Assembly (NCBI RefSeq): GCF_000344685.1
Contig: NW_006920418.1
Span: forward strand, 1,233,714 to 1,297,713
Direction of reading: 5' to 3'
Source of the DNA: Gloeophyllum trabeum ATCC 11539
Taxonomy: Eukaryota; Basidiomycota; Agaricomycetes; Gloeophyllales; Gloeophyllaceae
Length of the DNA: 64,000 bases
Below the pieces are notes generated by a model. It had not been told where the DNA came from, did not search any database, and worked only from the letters and a program-made list of their open reading frames with translations. Of this stretch, positions 23,352 through 33,995 are shown one piece after another; within the stretch, counting starts at the first letter, position 1, and every line of letters begins with the position of its first letter. The translations under genes and the position numbers were made by a program.

Positions 23352-25221
23352 ATGAACAGCGCAGGCCCGTTCACCCTTCCAAATATCAAGGCTCATCCAC
23401 AGGACTATATTGGGCCCGGCCTGGTCAGCTCGTTCGTGCAGGCTATCCTCACTGGTATCATCTATAGCCAGTCCGTGCAATTCTGGACTCAGTCGCATCG
23501 TGAAACACCCATCGTGAACTGTCTCGTGGGCTTCGTATCGTCAGTGGCAGTGTAAGCACTTGTGTCATCCGATGGTCCTGGTCGCAGCTGATTACGTTCT
23601 TCTGTAGGTACCAGACGGTTGCCGCATTCTATGTCACATGGCGGGCTCATGTTACATTATATGGAGACTGGGTGAGCATGAGCATTGCCATTGTGCATCA
23701 GATGAGGACTGAGCTTGCTTACAGGTTAATGCAGTCAATTTTGCTTGGCCTGATAGAACGCAGAACGTAGTCGTCAGTGCGCCGAAAGCAGAGCAGAGAG
23801 AGGCCCCTAAGATCTGATGAATATTCATAGACGACGGTCATGTCTTGCCCCGTTCAAGTCTTCCTCATCTGGAGATGCTACATTGTGAGTCGTGTGCCTG
23901 CTTCGATGCTGAAGTCTCGACTGAATTTATTCCCCATTGAGTTATCGAATAGGAAGCTCACGACTCTAGTCAGTGATGCTTATCCTTCTTTGAACCAGTC
24001 AACTTGACGGCTTGTGTTGCGCTCCTCGTGCTAGTTGCCGCTTAGTGTACTATTGCTCGGATGCGTCGTAGTCAGCGCAGTCACTACTGCGATGGTATTC
24101 AACTTCGATTTCGTCGCTCCGCTACGAGGACCTGTACCTCCCCTTGTGAGAACCTTTACTTATGTGACCGGTGACCAACGAGCTCACAGATACTAGCCCA
24201 GCGACGGTGAGTAATCTGCCGTCTATTATTTATAGTTGGCGAAGGCCAACTGCTCACGGACCTATCAGTCGCGCTGAATATCGAAATCAATTGTTGGTCT
24301 CATCTTCTGGTCCTGTGAGTTATAATGTGCTGATCAATGCTGCAGACACATTGAATATGGTATTCTCCGCTGGTAAGTAGCATTGACAGCAAGGGGACAC
24401 AGCTGTCTGATCTGAACGGTGATACAGCAATGGACGTCGCTTTAACTTCCATACGTAAGTACATACCCGGGCTCTCGAGTTTCGTTATCTCGACACACCA
24501 ATTGCAGTCTTAGTATATCTGCTTCGGTCTCGGTCAAGTGTTGCTACACATCAGTTTCGTAAGGTACGGGCTTGGCACGCGGATCCCGTTCTTCCGAAAT
24601 TAACTATGGGTCTTCCGTGCATTTAGGTCCTTTACGGCCTCGTTGCTATTACATGGGAATCTGCGCTTCCGCCCTGTGCATGCGCTATAGCCACCCTCGC
24701 TGTCTTCCTACGATGGGTCAGTGGACCTTTTGAGATTTGTATCATTGCATGACTGATCCCCCCTTCCCTCCAGGCGGAGCATAACTACTGGAACTTGGTG
24801 TTCCAGGCTACATTGGGCAAATTATACGTGATATCGCTGCTGTTTACCTTGTATGTGTTTGCTTCCTTCCCTCCATACCGGACCTGTTGTCATATCTTGT
24901 GCATCCAGGAACAGCAGGGCGGAGCTTCGCGCCAAAGTACGGGCGAATGAACTGGAGTTGCCGGATATATACTGGACGTCTCTCCCACAACCAAGGGTGA
25001 GTGTGTCCCCGACCGCGTTGTTGCTTGACACTGACATACCCGCCGAGCAGGGAGATGCCCCCGAGCCCTTTGCTGATGAGATAGACCTGGGTCCTGTGAG
25101 CCCTCAGGTGTCAGTGATCAGGCATGCCGTGGAACCCCGTGAGAAGGACAAGGATTGGTTCGCGGGCGGCTCAAGTCAGGCTTGCGGCTCCTCTCCCTCT
25201 CAGCCCTCGACCCTTGTGTAA
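23352..25221 (+). CDS. Seven-helix membrane protein, DUF6534-like
   Basis: A multi-exon gene (about a dozen exons; the first is 23352-23551, the second 23608-23671). Successive hydrophobic exons are GPGLVSSFVQAILTGIIYSQ, LVGFVSSVAVYQTVAAFYV, PVQVFLIWRCYI, VLLLGCVVVSAVTTAMVF, DVALTSI plus LVYLLRSRSS, and VLYGLVAITWESALPPCACA. They are followed by LGKLYVISLLFTLNSRAELR and a hydrophilic tail of about 90 residues that ends at 25221. The order (N-terminal G..L.GI...Q, then the C-terminal GKLYxxSLLxTLNSR) is that of the Agaricomycete DUF6534 type, expanded in these fungi and of unknown function. It differs clearly from the copy at 58.5 kb. Some middle exon borders (24120-24480) are uncertain. Confidence 0.78.
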
Positions 25222-25642
25222 CACGAGTCTGACATCCATTCAGACATCGCACGTGGCCCGTAGCGGTCAGAGTCGAGAGCACCGTGAATTATGCGAGAAC
25301 CAAATTTGCAGTAATGATCCAGACGAGAATGTACGTACATTAGCAATGAACGGAGGGATGACAATGTCGCCCTGAAAGCTCGCTATGGCTCATGCACGGA
25401 GGCAGATAGGTTGGCACAGTTCTCCCATATACCATGCATGATCATTATACTAATATAAAACACTACCATATCGTACATGTCTCTCCTCTTGGCGACGGCC
25501 CATAAGTTAATTTACAAGAAGATATTACAGTCAATCACTATGTGCAAACACAACCGAATGCCCAATCGAGATGAGAGACGCGAACATGAAAATTGGGTGG
25601 ATTGGCACGAAGTCGGTTGCCTGCGCACTTCTAACTCCTCAG

Positions 25643-27280
25643 TCACCCCCTACTAGAAACCTGAATTTGAGTAGTGGCACGAGATGCCGCGAGGGAACTA
25701 GAGCTGGGGGGTAGATCGAGCGGGGATGGAGGCAAGAGGGCAGGGTCTTGCGTTGCATCCAACCGCACACCCGATATTGATCGGCTACCGACACCATTCG
25801 GCGAAGTACTGCCCTTCGCGGGCAAGTGGAAATACGAGTCGCATGCCGATGCAACTCGGTCGGAACTGGCTTGACGCGACATTGACGATCGGCGACGCTT
25901 CAGCGGGCGCAGGCCGGGTGATGTGAATAAAGGCGGCGACGACGGCGCTGACAATGTCAGCGGTGTTAGTGAGTCCGGCGACGACGCTGATGCGAATACA
26001 GCAGCAGGTATATGAACTTCAGGAGTTTGGAAGTTCCCGCCTGGTGTGCAATCGTGGAGCGTCACTTGCTAATGAGACATGAGCATCCTCCCAACATCCA
26101 CAACCTTGTTTGCTTACTCGGCACGGCGCTTCCAGGACGGGGAGACGAGCAATTTTGGACTTGAGAGTCGGCTGTCGCCTGGGCGAAGAGGATGGGCTAC
26201 CACTACTATCCAAGGGAAGATATAGCGGAGTTCGAGTACTTGAAGGACGACCGATGAATGTGGTAAGCGACATTGAAATGTCGAACTAGTGCGGCCTTCT
26301 GTGAGAACAGATGGAGGCTGCGTTCAGGCAAGACCTTGAAGATCACGTCCGAGATCGTCGTCAGATTTATACTTCGTGGCGAATAAAATAATCGGAACGG
26401 GGCAGAACGGCTTGGAATGAGTAATCGCGCAAGACAATACAGAGCAATGCTCCCCGAACCGGAAGGAACATTGTGGAAATCAGCGTCAGGCGCAGTAAGT
26501 GACACCTCCCGACCGTCATGGATGACGCTCCCATGGAAGTGCATTCGGGAGCGCGTGGTCCCACGTGGGACCTCGTGGACCTCAGTAAGCCAATAGGGCG
26601 CAGTCGGCACAATCGGCTTTGCAGTTGACTACCTCCCGCTGGTTAATTCATGGAATATCAGTGCTACTAGTTTCGGCAAAACGTATGTTGGGCTAGAGTC
26701 TTAATTGGTGCCAAAGTCGAGCCGGAATATTGCAACTTGACTCACCGCGGAACGCAACGGCGCCACAGGAATCAAGATTGCCATGATGACCAAATCTAGT
26801 GAGCATCTTGACAAAGACCGTTGATGGTAAGGTAGATCGGAATCAGTGTGAAAGTCTGAGGGCATAAATGAGGATCAGGAACGTCGTGACGATCCCCCGC
26901 CGCTCGAGAGCACATACTTCCCGGTGACTTCGAGCATCCTAGCATCCCACCACAGGTCACCACACAACGCTGCCGTCGCGTAGAAGGAATTGTTCGAGAA
27001 TTATCTCCACCGTTATTTTGGATCGAGGGGCGGAAGACGAGTACTAGAATAATGGTCGGTTTGACAATACAACCGTTGAGAACACGAGTCGAGAACAGGA
27101 AGGAAGTTGCGAGTAGTTTGTCCTCGTCAATCGCCATTCTCTTATGTACCCCACACCGACCCCACACCGATCAAGTTCGAGCGCGCCCTCCAATAAGGCT
27201 AGGCGACCGTCCTTCGTCAATATTACACAGGATGACATCAGAGAATGAGGTGGCCGAGACGAAGATGCCAATCCGTTGAC
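25643..27280 (-). CDS. Unidentified multi-exon gene with Ser/Pro-rich tail
   Basis: The best supported part is the 3' end. An exon containing PTLKSKIARLPVLEAPCR (near 26130) joins, across an intron of about 50 nt, to QVTLHDCTPGGNFQTPEVHI and a Ser/Pro-rich tail with RPLKRRRSSMSRQ, which ends at 25643. Upstream minus-strand stretches look like coding exons, for example FYATAALCGDLWWDARMLEV (about 26985-26925) and LVIMAILIPVAPLRSA (about 26800-26750, hydrophobic). I could not fix all borders, nor the start. Hydrophobic stretches suggest a membrane protein. The boundaries given are approximate. Confidence 0.4.
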
Positions 27281-27675
27281 TCGTTACGCTGCGATTCGCA
27301 GGGGCTGAGACTGATCAAAGTAGCCTCATGGCGATGCGGACTAGGTCCCTACCTTTCAAGCCAAAAGAACCTACAAAGATTTAACAGAGCATGACACTGC
27401 GCAACTTAAACCGGTGATTCCTGCAGGTAAGTTGTCGGAGCTACTTTGCGAGCTAGTGGATTTGTGGCGTAGGACCTCGCCGTACGTACAGTTCGCTTGG
27501 GTGAAGGATAGAGCAGTAGTCCGTCAGCCCGACTTCCCGTTCGGTGGATAAGCACACGTAAATGACGCACTCAGCTCCAGTTTCTTTCACTTCAATAGTC
27601 GAGATCGTTGCCAACCAATACGTGTGACGTTGCCGATGACCTCAGCTCTCTTGGAGGTGGAAGCGCGGGCAGAGG

Positions 27676-27681
27676 TATAAA
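27676..27681 (+). promoter_or_regulatory. TATA box of the Hva1/TUDOR gene
   Basis: TATAAA lies 96 nt upstream of the start codon at 27772, in a CT- and CA-rich leader typical of highly expressed fungal genes. Confidence 0.65.
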
Positions 27682-27771
27682 GAGCGACGGGGGTGGCCTC
27701 TTCAACAAGCATTCCCATCGCACCACATCGACGAAGCTGCCTTACAACGAATCCATCTAGCATCTGCAACA

Positions 27772-28199
27772 ATGGTGAGTAGCTTCGGCATGACTGATAG
27801 AGCTTCTCCTGATTATATAAACTCTAGGCTGGTTCATACAAAGTGAGTTGACCTCAGGGACCGGGATTCGCGAGTAGATTGCTCACCGGCGATTACGCTA
27901 TGCAGGTCGGTGATAAGGTTGAGTATCGCCCTGTTGGCGGAGCCGAGGACAATGTCTCCCACAGCACGGGTGAGATCGTAGATATAGTAGAGGCGGATGG
28001 AGTGAGTGACAGCAGTCGGCATATGGTAATGTCGTTATGCCTTACTCACATTCGCGTCCTGCTCAGGAGACCCGCTATGCGATCAAGAATGACAACACCG
28101 GCAAGACTACCAACTATCTCGTAGGTAATTTGCTATTCGTTGGCAGCACTGGGACTGACTGGGCCGTTGCAGGAGATGAACATAGTGAAGAAGATATAA
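27772..28199 (+). CDS. Small Hva1/TUDOR-domain protein
   Basis: Five tiny exons (27772-27774, 27828-27842, 27906-28001, 28067-28120, 28173-28199) give a 64-aa protein. The segments VGDKVEYRPVGG, STGEIVDIVEADG, ETRYAIKNDNTGKTTNY and EMNIVKKI match the hypervirulence-associated TUDOR-like domain (PF11160), a compact beta-barrel found alone in many fungal and bacterial proteins. Its biochemical role is unknown. The first coding exon is only the ATG and the second only five codons, so ORF finders miss the gene. The fit of all five exons with intact splice sites and a natural stop makes the model convincing. Confidence 0.9.
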
Positions 28200-31100
28200 G
28201 TTGTGGTCACATGTATAACGCAATGTACTCCAATCTGTAATCTTAATATATCACTCGCCTTGCTATAGTGTTTATTATTGTTGTGATGAAATCTGAGGGA
28301 TCGTCGAGAACACTATCTCAGGAATGAGTAAACTCACAAGTGCTAGCGTTTCTTGGTTCCAGATAAGAGATTATGTATTTTCGCTGCGTCAAATAATAGC
28401 GAGAATGCATAACCAATTCCTGTCCGCTGGCCCACAGCATGATCCTACAGCGGTCCGGCGGCGGGCAGAATGCGTACCCCTGTAGAGATACGTGATCACT
28501 CTCGGCGAACCCAGGACTGGGCCGAGCGCCGGCTGCAACTTTGTGGTCGGCGGCGAGGTAGATGTAGCGACCGGTTATTGATGGGTTCGAATGAGAACAG
28601 TCTGAGAGCAATGGTGGCTGGAGGAATACTGCGCTGGTTGTAATGGATGCCTTTCGGGAGCGCGCCCAAGCATCAAGCAGATCAACCGCAACGACTACCT
28701 TAGTAAACTGTGAGATTGACATCACCGGTCACAAAATGTATGTGAACGATTGCTTACTCGTATCCTTGCTGGTGCATGACTGTGTCGATGCACGTAGGAC
28801 GCATGTATCAGATAATGTCAGCTTCAGATAATCAGGCTAGGGCTGATCGTAACATACGAAATACGACTATACCAGTCTCATGGACGAGGTAACGACTGTT
28901 TCCTGACTGCCTGCCAATGCACATTGCCCAGTTCCGAGTCTCGAATCTGTTGAGTACTGGATGTCAAATAAACATGGCTGGGGCCTGGCGGATATCCCAG
29001 CCAATTCTGATGTGCACTGCGAATTTCGAATGGCAAAGCACATGGCTCCATTTTCTCACTATAGGCGGGATAACAAGGGCGTGCAACTTGAATACTGACC
29101 GTGCTTACAAGTTTGGGTACCGTCACTTTTGATTACGCAATATTCGAGGCAAGAGTCGGGGACAGCCTGAGTCCCTCGGTTCGGACTCGGAATTCCCCGG
29201 ATGATTAACATCTTCGTGGCACAATCGTGGCATCCCGCAGAGCTTGGGTGGTTTATCGAACCGAAGAGGACCCTATGGCGATATTGGAGTCTTCAAATGC
29301 TATGCCAACGCTTGGTTACTGTGCTTGTCTCCCCTCTTCGGGCCAGAAATACTGCATATCACTGTATGTAGAAGCGGGTTCAATTTCTTGCACTCCTAGT
29401 TACTGGTCGCCCGCGATTATCAGAAATCATGCACCGCTGATACTTACGCAGGGATATCACAGGTAGCCGTCGGTGCAGCTCGGTGCATAATTCCCACCGA
29501 TGTGGTATACAACGCTTCTCCCGCGCTGGCTACCTCCGAGCACATTCTCTCCGGTAGCTTGTCCGTCTCTTGGGAAAGCTTGGCCCATCATAGATGTAGG
29601 GGATCCCTTGGCATTTCGTGGGTTCTCTCCCACAGTACCTTGTGCGAAGGAAGGCGACCTGCGAAGGAGAACAGCGCCGATTCGGGGGAGCCAGCGCCCC
29701 CTTTCCCTCCCAGTAAGGGCGCCCGTAGCGAGCGATATCCAGGAACTCGATTGCGAAATCAGCCAAAACGCAGTAGCTTCCTACGTGCTGTAACCGAGGG
29801 ATAAGCTTGCTCAGAACGGCGCCCGCAAGGAAGCCTGCCTTCCTATGCATTCTCCGCCCGCGCGGTCGCGCTTACTATCACACTGTGACGGTGATGCAAG
29901 GCTTGAACCAAGCTACTAGTGATTCTCCATATGTTGGTTGAGTTTAGCTTTTTACAGGATGCATGCTTGCCTTCCTATCTCTCCGACTTCAAGTTCCATG
30001 CGTCATGGCGGCTACTAAAGAGTGCCAGTCAAATATGCCAGTGGGTTACTTACGGGTCGATGGAGTTCGTTTATGACGGTTTCCAGACCAAGTTAGGTTC
30101 GGTCGGGAAGAGCTCACTAGATGGGTTTGCCTGTTCTTCTATAACTAACGACTGGGGTCTGGTCTGTTCAGCACGGAAGTCTGGACGGCTATCTGCCTCG
30201 GTGTCGCTAGGCCCAGTTCTCCCCAGCCTGCCTGGAACCGGACTATAGGGATATTCCAATCATACACTATAGGTTACCGAAGTGTCCCTTGCGTCAAAGC
30301 ATTAAGACGATATTTCTGGCCTCTCTTGGCGGCTTCCCATGAATGACAGTCAGCAACAGCCTTTTCTTCGAGCCCGATCAAGCGCAAAGATTTCGACAGA
30401 ATATGGTCAGGCGATGGGGAACGCGAGAGCCGGGACTCGGCATGTCTGATTGAAAGTATGTCGTCAGCAGCGTCAGCAATATTCACGACTCACTTCCACT
30501 CTCATGAAAATGCTCGCAGTTTCGTGTTGGTAGAAGGTGGCCGGATTTTATGTGAGTGTTCCATGTGGATCCTCGACTGTTTGATAATCCTGAGCTGTCT
30601 GATAGTCCTGAGTAAGCTATCTATCTCCATCCCGTTCTCGGGTAAGAATCTCTTACAAAAGGAGTACTAGTCCGCCTCTGCTTCTTGATTAGAATTTCCA
30701 TCTAGACTGCGCATGGCCTGCCCCGACCAGACTGCACGCACGAAGAAGGATGCGGGAAATGCTTCCATGGCTTTCGCTGTCTAATTCAGGGTAAAACGCG
30801 ATAGGAGGTGCTATTGTTCCTGCTGAAGTGCGTCGTACGTGCTATTATAAGGTCTGAATGGCATTTTTCCGAGTTGTAGTGGAGTCCCATCCACATAGCA
30901 GACGAGAGTGGCTGCCAGTGTCTGAGGTAGGTATTAGCCGGGACGTCGTGCTTTGGATTTGCGCATGCGTGATGGCAGCGTCGTAATTGACATTGCACGC
31001 TTATCATCTCTCTCCCCGGATTGACTTATAGTGAGGCTAGGCTTGAAGGTTCAGACCTCGTGCCATATGTAATGTGAATATGCTGCGGGCCTTGTCCTAA

Positions 31101-32478
31101 GGGATACCGAGGAGGATCGGATCCCGAGAAGGAACATCGATCGCAGCGGGATCGCCTGGTTGGCGCCTCTATTTTTATGACCGGTATCCTCAAGGTCCTA
31201 TATGCTACGAGTAGCATCTGTCCCATAGCCCTGCGTGCGGGTGAGTACAAAGTCGCCCTCTATTATATACAGGCTCCGCTGCTCAGATCGTCTTTTGTCT
31301 AAGGCCAGCACCTGCTTTACTGGCCTTTCTGTCGTATACGTCTTTGACCAAGGTGCTCAGATCAACAGCACGGGTTCGCACGGGTATGCACCCGAACGAT
31401 TCCACTGCACCGTCACCAGCATAATACTCGGCGAAACAGCTCCCCATGAGGGCGGGTACATATTTCAATTCATTCCTGTCACGGTCTCGAGTGGTAAGGC
31501 GTACATACAAGTCGATGAGGCACGCATCTAATCTGATAGACGTCGCTGATCTCTTGGCGCTTCAGTCCGGCGTCTTGGCCTAAGCCTTCTTTGAGAATTT
31601 CCGGTGAGCGCTACATATCGGCGGTGAGCAAGTCGAGATCTTCTCCCAGTCATATCCACCGCCTACGACCCGGTCGAATCTCACAGTGTAGATTTCGTGT
31701 ATGGCTATATTAATTACCTTCGTAGGCTTTTGTCACTGTCATGGACACAAACTTCTGCAATACTCTGAATTATCGTGGACCACTCGCGTCTACTAGGACC
31801 CTAAGCTAGCGACGTGGGAAGGCGTCATTCACACCTTCCTCAGGTCCAGCCGACCACTCTGTATGCCAAGCCCTCGTCGTTAAATAGGTCTATGTATCCA
31901 CCCCGCTCTTGTCATCGAGACCTAACGGTAGCCGAATTACCACAGTGCGCGGTTAGTCTTGGTGTCGTACCCACGCCTGGAATGGACGCAAGTGAGTCGA
32001 GTTAAAGTTCAGCTTGGCACGGCTTCCAAGTAATACCGCCGGCGCGAGCGTGGTATTGCGGTGCCATGGCTGTGGCCATCAATCTTCAATTCTAGGGCTG
32101 ACCCACTCCGAGCGGAGGTTACACATCGTGGGCTCTGACCTTCCAAGAGACATCGGGTCCTGAATATCCTTCGTCGTGGACACCCACCGGCATGTAACAG
32201 GCTACGGCGGACTCACGGATGAGGGGGGCTCGAGACCTAAGCCTCAGTATCGGTCAGAGATCCGCTCAAGCTGGTTCGATTAGTAACCGTTAATTAACAG
32301 ACATCCGATACGTTTGTACTAAACCTTATGTGTGGAGGTCGGACATGAGAATCGGCAGGGAGTTGAAGCGACTGACCAGACCAACTCTTTACATAAGGAC
32401 TACATTCAATTAACAATAAATATCCGTGACCATGTGCTAACGCACGGCTCGAGTTTCGTAACTGGCATAGTAGAGAGG
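28200..32478. other. Gene-poor stretch, no gene confirmed
   Basis: About 4.3 kb with no recognised family. Two places look coding. On the minus strand at about 30935-30800 there is a frame reading CYVDGTPLQLGKMPFRPYNS. On the plus strand, 31340-31531 contains HGYAPERFHCTVTSIILGET and GGYIFQFIPVTVSSGKAYIQ, ending with a stop at 31531. Neither could be extended into a gene model. Other frames (for example 135 codons at 28318-28725, minus) show nothing recognisable. Confidence 0.4.
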
Positions 32479-33995
32479 TCACTGAGGAGGCTCCCAACTC
32501 ATAAAGGAATCCTTCCATGACGCTTGGTTATGGATATTTCGGAAGGAGGACAGTGAAGGGGACATCGTTGTCGACAAGGTCGGCGAGACATGGTGCGTAC
32601 CCTGCGGGCGCAAACCCGTCAACGTAGTCGAAAGGAGTTGACGACCCTGCCTGTTGATGGTAGAGCCATGTACGTCGCCGGTGGGTGGCGCGACGTTACC
32701 GACTGTGTTTCTACACCTCCATTCAGTAACAAATTACGGAAAGACTTGATAAATGACTCACGCAACGAAGGCATCCAACTCAACTATTAGCTGATGAAGC
32801 AGACAGGTAGATTCCGAATGATGTCTGTTGGAGCGGCCCAAAATCTCTGCTGCTTTTCGCAGGCGTAGGGTTAGCTCCAGAACGACGGTATAGCTGGATG
32901 CCTCATTGAGACATCCGCAATGTCCTTCCCGGTGTCCAGCGGCTGTAGAACATGTATCCAACAGGATACTTGCGTCCTTTGTTGGATCAGGATGAAGAGC
33001 CCGATCCAACAGATCACCAAACAACCCATCTTCCACCATGTCCAGCTGAGGATAGTTGGCGGAGAATATGTTAGCGAGGTGGCCATTGGGAATCTCGTTT
33101 GGCGGGTCGGATGCGATTGCCACCGAAGGACGCTGTCCATCATCTCTAGGCGTTAAGACCAGAGGAGATGGGCTGTCGAACGAGGGAGGAGAGTCGATTG
33201 TGAGCGGGTAGGATGCAGTGGACATGGTACGGGTTTCTAGAGCCAGGCTAGGTCGGGAAGGAGATAACCGCCCTTGGCCAGGGCTAGTCGAGATGTGTGT
33301 AATGACGGAGGTTCGGTCTACGCTCATCTGCCTGGAGGTGGAGCATGGCGAGGATCCGGCAGAACTTCTTAGGGCACCATCGGTATTTTCAAGGCAAGAG
33401 GACGGCGGCGATTTAGAACTAGAAGCCTCGCGTTGGCTCGCCGCTTGCATCTGCGCTTGAACCCATCGGGGATGCGGCTTGTTCTTGAGCTAAGTGGACG
33501 ACATTCAGCACAGGGAGGCAACGTCCGGTTAGGGTGGTTATACCTCTCTGATCACTCGCTCAAGTTCAGCTACGCGACTCTGAAGTCGTGACTTCTCGTC
33601 CTGGTCATCGCTTCTGGACAGGTCTTGTTAAGAGAGGTGAGCCGGAGTTCGTGGCACACGTACTGACCGCTGAGAAGGGTCGTCTATCTCATATATACAC
33701 AACCCCGTCTGCAAAGTACATCGGTAAGTAGGAATTAGAGCACCGCCGGCGATGGCGAACATACCAAGCCGAGCTGTGTGCATCGACCACAGGGCCGCTT
33801 TCTATCGCACTACAGAATTGTTAACACCGGGTACGGTGCAGTGGGAAACTGCCATACCATACGCTTAGAAGTATGACAGTTCAGGCATGATTGCGTAGTC
33901 CTGTTGCGTCGGCGTTTCCTGTGGTCGGTGTCGGCAGTCTGGGCAGAGCCCTCGCTTGTACCGCGCTTTCTGCGAGTAGGGGCTTCGGATGACAT
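32479..33995 (-). CDS. Zn2Cys6 transcription factor, AflR-like
   Basis: Six exons (33995-33858, 33809-33765, 33708-33668, 33613-33544, 33489-32762, 32710-32479) give 417 aa. After a basic RKRRRNRTTQ stretch the zinc cluster is QSCLNCHTSKRMCDRKRPC, GRCTQLGLTGLC and IYEIDDPSQR, split by two introns. A short coiled coil (KSRLQSRVAELERVIRELKN) follows, then a Ser/Pro-rich middle. Further on are CGCLNEASSYTVVLELTLRL and AAEILGRS, which I associate with the AflR-type regulatory region (PF08493). The last exon starts with the NTVGNV-like segment seen in relatives, but it is less certain; without it the protein ends near 32758. AflR relatives switch on secondary-metabolite clusters, yet no PKS, NRPS or P450 gene was seen nearby. 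Confidence 0.82.
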
